Origin: an uncultured Prevotella sp.
GTDB taxonomy: Bacteria; Bacteroidota; Bacteroidia; Bacteroidales; Bacteroidaceae
Direction of reading: 5' to 3'
DNA length: 35,635 nt
Assembly: GCA_934229335.1 (NCBI GenBank)
Contig: CAKQDQ010000016.1
Coordinates: 1 to 35,635, forward strand
Made by a program: the position numbers and the translations under genes. This document shows, piece after piece, positions 17,207 to 23,111 of this stretch; position 1 is the stretch's first letter; every line of letters starts with the position of its first letter. The notes under the pieces are model-generated. The model did not search any database. It was not told the DNA's origin and was given only the letters and a program-made list of their open reading frames with translations.

Positions 17207-17651
17207 AGATTTTTTAGGAAGACTTTTTGAGCAAGCGGTAGCAAATCCACGTCTGCGTCAGAACTATGACCAGCGCACATCGACAGCAGACAAAAGCCAG
17301 CGTATGCTGAATGCCTTGCTGCCGGGAACAGTTGTGCCAATACATCGGCATCCAAACAGCACAGAAACGGTTATCTGTCTGTGTGGCAAGTTGGACGAAG
17401 TGATTTACGAAGAAGTCGTTTCGTATGAAAAGAATTCTTCGGAGGACTTCCAACAGAGTATGGATGCACAAGACATCGCTCGCAATATAGAGTATCGTGA
17501 GGTGCAACGCATCCACCTTTGCCCTGCCCAAGCAAAATATGGCTGCCAGATACCAAAAGGAGCATGGCACACGGTGGAGGTGATAGAGCCGAGCGTGATA
17601 TTCGAGGCAAAAGACGGCAAGTACGGAGAAGATGGCAGCGAGACTTTATAA
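17193..17651 (+). CDS. wbuC: WbuC-family cupin metalloprotein
   Basis: A 152-residue single-domain cupin. The metal-binding pattern is VVPIHRHPNSTETVICLCG (residues ~46-65), with HRH as two ligands and Glu as a third; a later His in GAWHTVEV (~126) supplies the fourth. WbuC proteins occur at the ends of O-antigen and capsule clusters, where their exact reaction is not established. It is the last gene of the operon and is followed within 25 bases by a strong hairpin. Codon use and GC look higher here than in the wzx-to-GT2 part. Confidence 0.88.
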   Translation: MKINKDFLGRLFEQAVANPRLRQNYDQRTSTADKSQRMLNALLPGTVVPIHRHPNSTETVICLCGKLDEVIYEEVVSYEKNSSEDFQQSMDAQDIARNIEYREVQRIHLCPAQAKYGCQIPKGAWHTVEVIEPSVIFEAKDGKYGEDGSETL

Positions 17652-17675
17652 AGTAGAGGCGAAAAGATATATGTG

Positions 17676-17705
17676 AGGGTGGTTCATATTATTATGAGCC
17701 ACCCT
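17676..17705. terminator. Hairpin terminator shared by convergent genes
   Basis: A 13-bp stem (AGGGTGGTTCATA with TATGAGCCACCCT, one G-T pair) closes a 4-base loop, TTAT. It lies 25 bases after the wbuC stop on the + strand. On the - strand the stem itself encodes the last residues (Gly-Gly-Ser) and stop of the GH25 gene, so one structure serves both directions. T-rich sequence follows on both sides. Confidence 0.8.
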
Positions 17706-18966
17706 TTACTTTATAGGTATACTTAGTAAAGGCAGCGAAGTCACCCTTAAATAAGTTAATGTCAACTCGTCCGTCATGTCCATTAAGCACTCCTTTCTCC
17801 GTCTTTTGCCAAATGTGCCAGTCAAAGTTGTAGGGACCTTTATCTGAATAACGTGCTATCCAGAAGTTATATTTCCTAAATCGCTCGTCATTAAGATATT
17901 TGTTGCGTATATTCTCTCTCGTATATATAATAGGTCGTACATGCATTGTCGTCTCTATTTTTTTTAGCCATTTAAGAGTCATGGCGACTAACTTTGCCTT
18001 ACCATACTCTTTTATTTCCGACTCCACTTCAATGTCCAGTGCAGGTGGTAAGTCTCCCACTGTCCAGTTTGCTGTCTCTACGAAGTTTCTGATTTGTTCA
18101 TCTATCGAGCCGCCTAAATGTAGGAAGTGATATGCGCCTTTTAACACGCCGTGCCTTTCTGCTTCGGTCGCTCTCACTCCGTAGGTGTCGTCTTTTATTG
18201 TGCTACCCTCCGTAGCTTTCAGATATACGAAGAACACTGGTTGCATATACTTCTTTTCTACGGGATTGCCGTTATACACGTTACCATCTTTATCACAAAA
18301 GAGAGCAAGGTTGTCCCAGTCAATGTTTTTCTGGTAATGTGACAAATCTATGCCATATACACTTCCACCTATGCGGTAATTGACGTCGTTATAGCTTTGC
18401 AGCATACCTTTATCATAATTTCCGAAATCCATGCTGCCATCTACTCTTATAGACCTTCCTAATCCTTGTTTGTTATTGTTGTGCCAGTTACCAATGTATT
18501 TCTGTACGATGTCACATTCCTTTTTGCCTTGTTTCCGTTTTCCTTCGATATAATCTTGTGAATACTCTATAATTCCGAATCCTTCGTTGTTCAGTTTCTT
18601 GTCAAAATGTCCTCGGTAAACAGACGACGATGATGTGCGTTGACCGTACGGCAGTTTGTCATTACGCCAGTTACCTTCATAGACAGTGCTGTCAGGTGTA
18701 GTCAATCGTCCAAAGCCTTGCCTTATTTTTGTTCCTGCTATAATGGAGCCATCATATCGGTTGCCATTGTTTAAAAGCATCCCCGTAACCTCTATTAGTT
18801 TCGGCTCGCTTTTTGTGACAGCATGTTTTATCCTGTTGAAAAAAGGCGAAGGAATGATAACGCCTATAATAAATGTTATAAGAGGTAGTGCATATAATAT
18901 ACCTTTCTTCCATTTTTCCCTTGATAGAGAGTATTGTTCCTGTTTATTAATATTTGGTATTTCCAT
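17692..18966 (-). CDS. Membrane-anchored MORN-repeat GH25 muramidase
   Basis: A 424-residue protein with three parts. A basic N-terminus and one hydrophobic segment (residues ~22-40) form a signal anchor. Residues ~70-190 hold four to five MORN-like repeats (for example GFGRLTTPDSTVYEGNW, VYRGHF, KYIGNWHNNNKQGLG). Residues ~204-420 form a GH25 lysozyme domain: GIDLSHYQKNIDW with Asp207, VYLKATEGS, GAYHFLHLGG, PPALDIEVE with Asp311 and Glu313, PIIYT, FWIARY and the late WQK and GRVDINLFKGD. The expected acidic active-site residues are present. GH25 enzymes cut peptidoglycan between MurNAc and GlcNAc, here probably in the periplasm. It is monocistronic and convergent with the polysaccharide operon. 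Confidence 0.92.
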   Translation of the reverse strand: MEIPNINKQEQYSLSREKWKKGILYALPLITFIIGVIIPSPFFNRIKHAVTKSEPKLIEVTGMLLNNGNRYDGSIIAGTKIRQGFGRLTTPDSTVYEGNWRNDKLPYGQRTSSSSVYRGHFDKKLNNEGFGIIEYSQDYIEGKRKQGKKECDIVQKYIGNWHNNNKQGLGRSIRVDGSMDFGNYDKGMLQSYNDVNYRIGGSVYGIDLSHYQKNIDWDNLALFCDKDGNVYNGNPVEKKYMQPVFFVYLKATEGSTIKDDTYGVRATEAERHGVLKGAYHFLHLGGSIDEQIRNFVETANWTVGDLPPALDIEVESEIKEYGKAKLVAMTLKWLKKIETTMHVRPIIYTRENIRNKYLNDERFRKYNFWIARYSDKGPYNFDWHIWQKTEKGVLNGHDGRVDINLFKGDFAAFTKYTYKVKGGS

Positions 18967-19124
18967 ATATCCCTTCGTGTGTAGTAAATAATCGTTTATT
19001 GGGAGGTAGTTATATTCATCATATATCAGAGCATTTTGTTTTCTCCAAACTTCCCTATTAACCTTTTAATATTAGGGTGCTCAATAGGATATATATGAGA
19101 AGAGTAATGTTTGTCTATATTATG

Positions 19125-19161
19125 TAAGTAAGTATTAAAAATTATTTTTATAAATAAGTTA
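19125..19161 (+). repeat. AT-rich dispersed repeat, copy A
   Basis: A 37-bp sequence starting TAAGTAAGTATT and ending ATAAATAAGTTA. It differs from copy C (26246-26282) at three positions. Copy D (19321-19353) is its inverted partner 160 bases away, so the two bracket a short element. On the - strand it would lie about 170 bases before the GH25 gene. Confidence 0.75.
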
Positions 19162-19320
19162 ATGTTCTTGTATTATTGAGAATATTTAATACAGTCTCTT
19201 TTGGTCATCTGCTTCCCCTGTTTTCGGTCACAATGCTTGCATTAACCCCCTTCGGTTCCCCCGTTATCGGGGGACAGAAACCCTCTAACAGTGAAACCAG
19301 CTGCCTCAAAATAGCCTATA
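19162..19320. other. Gene-free stretch with several short hairpins; possible MITE core or small RNA
   Basis: No ORF is convincing here. Short stems are visible: TGTATTA (19169-19175) with TAATACA (19187-19193), AATGC with GCATT around 19233-19245, and TCCCCCG-TTAT-CGGGGGA at 19257-19274. The GC-rich C-run region (19246-19280) stands out from the AT-rich surroundings. The block lies between inverted repeats A and D, like a miniature transposable element, but it could also be a structured RNA. I do not recognise a known RNA family. Confidence 0.35.
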
Positions 19321-19353
19321 TTAAATATTAAAATAATTTTGAACACTTACTTA
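19321..19353 (-). repeat. AT-rich dispersed repeat, copy D (inverted)
   Basis: The reverse complement starts TAAGTAAGTGTTCAAAATTA and matches copies A-C with two or three differences over about 28 bases. It is in opposite orientation to copy A and overlaps the 3' end of the small - strand ORF at 19328-19558. The + strand contains TAATTTTG, the Bacteroidetes -7 form, but no gene begins just after it. Confidence 0.7.
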
Positions 19354-19558
19354 TGCCAATAATCTTTTCTTCCCCGCTACTCGTATTCCTTGACAGCCAT
19401 GATATAAACTTAGAACCATCACTATATACCTCAACCTTAGGGTCACTTATTACCTCCCCAATGATAACAAGTGTGGGGAAGACCAAGCGGCCATACACTT
19501 CCGCAAACCGGGCACCGATATAAATGTCCATAGTGCCGTAAACAGTCTCTACTTTCAT
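19328..19558 (-). CDS. Doubtful small ORF, 76 aa
   Basis: The ORF would encode a 76-residue protein starting MKVETVYGTMDIYIGARFAE. It has a regular alternation of hydrophobic and polar residues that could be a small beta-rich domain, and no membrane segment. I do not recognise it. Its last residues (SKCSKLF) are encoded by repeat copy D, which suggests that its original 3' end may have been replaced by the repeat. No clear promoter is visible upstream. It may be a remnant or a real small gene; the evidence is only an uninterrupted frame with protein-like composition. Confidence 0.35.
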   Translation of the reverse strand: MKVETVYGTMDIYIGARFAEVYGRLVFPTLVIIGEVISDPKVEVYSDGSKFISWLSRNTSSGEEKIIGISKCSKLF

Positions 19559-19921
19559 AAGCGTTCTGTATTGTTAGCTGTTGAAATTAAACGCCCTTTA
19601 ATATATAACGGTATTCTGACTATTTTAGTACTTGGCTAACTAAAATAATTTGTGAAATTCCATTATGTATATAGCCAAGGGTAGAGTACGGTGCAAAGAG
19701 TGAAACAATTGGTCGAGTTATAAGTCTTCTTTTAATGAATAAGCAGCAACAAACAGTAAGGAAATCGTATAATTTTGCTTTATTTATGCAGAAAACAACC
19801 TCGCCAGTTGTGTTTTCTCGTTAAATTCAGTTGTCTTTGTAGGCAAAATGGTGATGGTCAATATACAAATGGATTAATAGCCATGTTCTCATAAGTGTAA
19901 CGTTTAAAAAGAAATAAAGAT
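19559..19921 (+). other. Intergenic leader of the decayed hsdR locus
   Basis: No gene is seen. TAATTTTG at 19770-19777 fits the Bacteroidetes -7 element for the hsdR remnant, about 145 bases upstream of its ATG; no TTTG is seen at the -33 position, so the promoter call is weak. An imperfect hairpin (AGAAAACAAC with GTTGTGTTTTCT) lies near 19790-19818. Confidence 0.4.
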
Positions 19922-20074
19922 ATGCCAGTACAAAGTGAAGCTGCCCTTGAAAACGGTCTTATAGATACTCTTCAAAAGATGAACTACGAGTATGTTCATA
20001 TTGAGGAGGAGAAGAACCTATATGCCAATTTTAAGAAACAGTTGGAGAAACACAACAACCTCAAATCCCACTAA
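19922..20074 (+). pseudogene. hsdR: hsdR remnant: N-terminal 50 codons of a type I restriction subunit
   Basis: The frame from the ATG at 19922 encodes MPVQSEAALENGLIDTLQKM, then NYEYVHIEEEKNLYANFK and KQLEKHNN, before a premature TAA at 20072. This is the characteristic N-terminus of Bacteroidetes HsdR proteins, which are about 1000 residues long, so more than 90% of the gene is missing. The break falls at the left arm of an 11-bp inverted repeat, and a different gene (DUF3644-like) begins within a few codons. A leader and a possible -7 element remain upstream, so it may still be transcribed. Recognition rests on my memory of the family's N-terminus. Confidence 0.7.
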
Positions 20075-20099
20075 CCCCTACAGGTTGCGGATTTGAGGT
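20058..20099. repeat. Inverted repeat at the hsdR/DUF3644 junction
   Basis: ACCTCAAATCC (20058-20068) and GGATTTGAGGT (20089-20099) are perfect 11-bp complements. Inside the 20-base spacer AACC and GGTT extend the stem as an inner 4-bp helix. The hsdR frame ends in the left arm and spacer, and the DUF3644-like frame emerges from the right arm. It could be a hairpin terminator, a scar of a deletion, or a recombination site. Confidence 0.75.
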
Positions 20100-21269
20100 A
20101 TATGAAAGTCTTATAGACAAGTCTATCGGTAGTATGCTGTCTGCAATAGAAATATATAACAAACCAGATTTCAAGTACCGAGAAGAGACATTTGCCATAT
20201 TAGCAATAAACTCTTGGGAACTTTTATTAAAAGCACGATTGTTGAAGCTTAACAACTATCGTGTAAATTCCATATATTGTTATAAGCCATACATAAACAA
20301 AAATGGAGAGAAATCGAAAAAGAAGAAAATATTAGACAGGAATAGGACTAACAATCCTAAGTCTATATCCATCTATGAGGCATTGAGTCGTTTGGAAGGG
20401 CTACATGAACTTCCTGCAAAACTAAAAGACAATATAGAATCTCTGATTGAGTTTCGAGACAATGCTATTCATTTTGTGAATATGAAAGACCTCTCTAAAC
20501 CGTTACAAGAGTTAGGATTCGCATGTATAAATATGTACAAGTGCTAAAGATTGGCAGACCAAACGTTCTTTATCAAAGTACAATCTATATCTCATACCAT
20601 TGGCGTATGTTGAAAATAAAATGGATATAGATTCCGCCTCTACCCCTGAAGCACAAAATTTCATAAAATTGGTCAAGCAAAAATTGGAAGGAGAGAACAA
20701 AGAAGACGACTATGATATTGCTATAAAAATAGAACTTAAATTTCAAAAAGGCAATTCATTTGGTGCTGCAAGTGTGAGATATGATGAGAATGGAGTTCCT
20801 ATTACTTTATCAGAAGAAGATATAAGAAAGAGATTTCCTCTAACATATATGGACGTGGTAAATAAAGCAAAACGATAAGTTGTATTATGAACGTAAATTG
20901 GATTCTCATGCCACTTTGTGGAATCTTAATTATGGCACGGATGTCATAAAAGAGAACCAACATGTCATAAAAGAGGCTGGAGATGTCGTAAAAGATGTCA
21001 TAAAAGAGGCTAATGATGTCGTAAAAGCAAAAGGCAATGTCACAAAAGAATTTGTGAAGGCTCAACGACAAATCTATAAGTTGATTTCGCAAACGCCTCA
21101 GATAAATGCTACTCAAATGTCTGAAAGTATGGGGATTTCCTTGCGTCAGGTTCAACGCTACCTAAAGCAACTTTCTGAGCTAAACTTGATAGTCAGAGAG
21201 GGTGGACGCAAAAATGGTTCTTGGAAAATCTTAGATGATGATTACGAAGGTTTCTTCAAAAGAATATAG
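20083..21269 (+). pseudogene. DUF3644-like protein gene with two frameshifts and no intact start
   Basis: Three consecutive frames together read as one protein. Frame one (to 20547) encodes YESLIDKSIGSMLSAIEIYN, then SWELLLKARLL and EFRDNAIHF, typical of DUF3644, a HEPN-like helical family. Near 20525-20545 the reading moves one base to SKYNLYLIPLAYVENKMDID (to 20878), and near 20862-20878 again to NDKLYYERKLDSHATLWN. The C-terminus has a heptad-repeat segment and a winged-helix domain (QINATQMSESMGISLRQVQR). No ATG precedes residue 20134 in frame and upstream frame stops lie at 20032, so the 5' end is also lost. DUF3644 genes are, as I recall, often within type I restriction loci. The shifts could be sequencing errors, but the missing start argues for real decay. 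Confidence 0.7.
20940..21056 (+). repeat. 21-bp coding repeats (heptads) in the DUF3644-like remnant
   Basis: Five 21-bp units and one 12-bp partial unit start at 20940, 20961, 20982 (partial), 20994, 21015 and 21036. The core is GATGTCATAAAAGAG, giving repeats of the form Asp-Val-Ile-Lys-Glu-x-x, three heptads or more of a likely coiled coil between the helical and winged-helix parts. Confidence 0.85.
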
Positions 21270-21345
21270 ACACAAAATGCAGGTGGTAATTCCAATGGAC
21301 ATGGAAGAACTACCTGCTTTTTTCATATCAGGAAACTTTTATAGC

Positions 21346-21739
21346 TCATTTTCTGTTTTCTAATATGCGTTTGATGCCATTAGATTCTTTCGTGAGCTGA
21401 TAGGCTATGCTATCTTTATATGCTGCATATTTTGACCATTTCATGGTATCGGCGAACAGAATCTTCATAAACTGCGACACGATTTCTCACATCACCAATA
21501 ACTTTCTCATCTCGGCAAACAGAGAAATGCTTTTCGATGTAGCGAATATTCGGGTCGTCAGATGGAAGGGCCATCTTCAAAGCCCTATACTTCAAGTCTG
21601 CCTCCTCCCAATCTTGGTGCTCTCGCCATTGGGTGAGGTTGCCCCAAATGGAGATGATAAGGGATAGAGCCAAGCCACCAATGAAAAGAAGAACATACTT
21701 TGAGGTTGGCTCGAAACGATGGGTTACTACTTTCTTCAG
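21346..21739 (-). pseudogene. C-terminal fragment of an unrecognised single-TM mobile-element protein
   Basis: The reading starts in the frame downstream of the integrase remnant with VVTHRFEPTSKYVLLFIGGL, including one hydrophobic segment (LLFIGGLALSLIISIWG), followed by a helical, charged part. The frame stops at 21416, but a one-frame shift continues as KDSIAYQLTKESNGIKRILE to a TGA at 21346-21348, so it is frameshifted. The 5' part is replaced by the integrase fragment. I recall similar proteins from Bacteroidales mobilisable or conjugative elements but cannot name the family. It is a remnant and probably non-functional. Confidence 0.5.
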
Positions 21740-22386
21740 AGGTAGCTTGAAGTGCATGAAATGGTAACGCTCGGAATGTCCTGCCTTGAAAGCTATTCGG
21801 CAGGTTTTCTTCAAGATAGCGAGATAGTGGCGACTGTATCAAGTGCAAGACCTCTCTCATCCAAGCAAAAGTCCATGTACTCACGGATAAACTGCTCGTC
21901 AAGCTCACCGAATGCCACATCATCAGTACCATAGCGTTTCTTGACGAACAATCCCAAGGTCAAGCGAGTGTATTGATAGTTGGGCAACGTACCTATCTTA
22001 TAGTCGATGCCGATTCTTGACTCAATGTCCGCAATGATAGCATCAAGCTGCTTCAGCAAAGCAACCTGAGTGTCTGCACTGCATTGGAACAACTCCTTTA
22101 TAGCCTTGGCATCAAAATTCGTTTTGCGCTTCACAAGTGACTCGTAAGCTGAGTTTATCGCCAACAACAGCTTGTCAATCTTGGCGTTCACTTCCACAGC
22201 CTCTTTGCTCTTGCCGTCAAGTCTGCTTTCACGTGGATTCCATAGCTTTGGCGTACATGACAACTTGCAACCGAATTGTGCCATCGTTCGGTTGAGGGTG
22301 ATGCGTCCCATGATGGGAGCCTTTCCGTTCTTGTCCAATCCGCTCTTTTTGAGGTAGAGCAACACCTTGAATTTTTCAACTTTCAT
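21740..22386 (-). pseudogene. Tyrosine recombinase (integrase), N-terminal half, frameshifted and truncated
   Basis: The start MKVEKFKVLLYLKKSGLDKN, with PIMGRITLNRTMAQFGCKLS, is the Arm-DNA-binding domain of Bacteroidetes integrases, and residues ~100-185 are the core-binding domain (TLPNYQYTRLTLGLFVKKRY, ELDEQFIREYMDFC). After ERGLALDTV the frame is lost (stop at 21811); a -1/+2 shift restores HYLAILKKTCRIAFKAGHSE and RYHFMHFKLP. Homology then ends abruptly at 21740, where an unrelated fragment is joined. The catalytic R-H-R-H-Y domain is entirely missing, so it cannot act. A TATTTTTG promoter-like -7 element lies 20-27 bases upstream of the start. Confidence 0.85.
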
Positions 22387-22406
22387 GTGCTTACTTTTTT
22401 AGTTTG

Positions 22407-22414
22407 CAAAAATA
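22407..22414 (-). promoter_or_regulatory. Possible -7 promoter element of the integrase remnant
   Basis: TATTTTTG on the - strand fits TAnnTTTG and lies about 20 bases before the ATG at 22386. No clear TTTG -33 partner was found. Confidence 0.35.
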
Positions 22415-22670
22415 ATCAATCAGTAAGCATTCTCCGTTATCGAAAGTTGTGCAGAACAGTGCAACAAACACTGGTGATAATTTATTTGTTTCTCACATCG
22501 TTAGCAGTGTCGGTTTCGGTAACTGACCGCTAACGGTTTGGTAACTGAAAGAACTCAATATCCTGCTCTATCTTGCGTTATCGCCATTCGGCAGAATTAT
22601 GAAATCTTGCTCATTCTCAACCACTTGCAGTTTATTCTTTTCATCTTCTCTTTTCGTTGCTTTTGCTTAA
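22415..22670. other. Gene-free stretch between opposed recombinase remnants, with a direct repeat
   Basis: No ORF is supported. A near-perfect direct repeat, CGGTTTCGGTAACTG at 22511-22525 and CGGTTTGGTAACTG at 22534-22547, is 23 bases apart start to start and could be a recombinase arm-type site or part of an attachment region. A TAA at 22668-22670 closes the frame of the following recombinase remnant. Confidence 0.4.
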
Positions 22671-22853
22671 ATTGTGCACATGAGACGCCACAGCTTTGCG
22701 ACACGCTGCATAGAAAGCAACTGCGACTATAAGACAGTAAGTGTACTGCTCGGTCATGCCAATATCACAACAACCCTCAACCTCTATGTTCACCCGAACA
22801 TAGAGCAGAAGAGAAAGTGCATCTCCAAGATGTTCAAGTCTCTTGGGAAATAG
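22671..22853 (+). pseudogene. C-terminal end of a tyrosine recombinase
   Basis: The frame reads VHMRRHSFATRCIE, then VSVLLGHANITTTLNLYVHP and ends KMFKSLGK before TAG at 22851. The HSFATR (second catalytic His-x-x-Arg), LLGHA (His) and LYVHP with the nucleophilic Tyr are the final active-site motifs. Everything upstream, including the first catalytic Arg, is absent because a stop lies at 22668. It is on the strand opposite the other integrase remnant and belongs to a different branch: this ending resembles the recombinases that invert hsdS or surface-protein genes in Bacteroidales, which I recall rather than measured. That would match the hsdR remnant 2.7 kb upstream. Confidence 0.82.
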
Positions 22854-22925
22854 GGGCTATTCTGAAAGCATATTATTCGTCTCGTAATCACTATGCTTTT
22901 GTCTTGCGATTAGTGCCATATCGTA

Positions 22926-22953
22926 AGGTAATAAGATAGCTATCGTATTACCT
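22926..22953. repeat. 28-bp near-perfect palindrome
   Basis: AGGTAATAAGATAG followed by CTATCGTATTACCT is symmetric about 22939/22940 with only one mismatched pair. With no spacer it is more like a protein-binding or recombination site than a hairpin terminator. It lies between the recombinase remnant and the xylanase terminator. Confidence 0.7.
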
Positions 22954-23005
22954 AATAATGGCTTTCGGGAATTGTATGTATTACATATAGTATGCTTTAC
23001 GTGTA

Positions 23006-23048
23006 AAGGGTGGTTTCTATAACAAAGCTTATTTATAGAACCACCCTT
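23006..23048. terminator. Hairpin downstream of the xylanase gene
   Basis: AAGGGTGGTTTCTATA and TATAGAACCACCCTT form a stem of about 15 bp with one bulge and a 12-base loop. It lies 64 bases after the GH10 stop on the - strand. The sequence GGGTGGTT-CTATA resembles the stem at 17676-17705, which may mean a recurring terminator type in this genome. Confidence 0.65.
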
Positions 23049-23111
23049 ATAAAAAATAGTGCGAAGCACGATAATTGTTGTTCTTCGGATTCTTTCTGTT
23101 TGACTATAGCA

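Noticed and set aside
20940..21056. CRISPR-like spacing of repeats
   Set aside because: The units are directly adjacent 21-mers with no spacers, in frame with a coiled-coil; no cas genes are present.
20802..21155. Reverse-strand ORF with repeated Phe-Tyr-Asp-Ile units
   Set aside because: It is the antisense shadow of the 21-bp coding repeats in the DUF3644-like gene.
22511..22547. Attachment site of a mobile element
   Set aside because: A short direct repeat is present, but no matching copy was found at another boundary of the island, so only the repeat is reported.
22857..23069. A 70-residue reverse-strand ORF
   Set aside because: It is made up almost entirely of the palindrome at 22926-22953 and the terminator at 23006-23048; no protein-like pattern.
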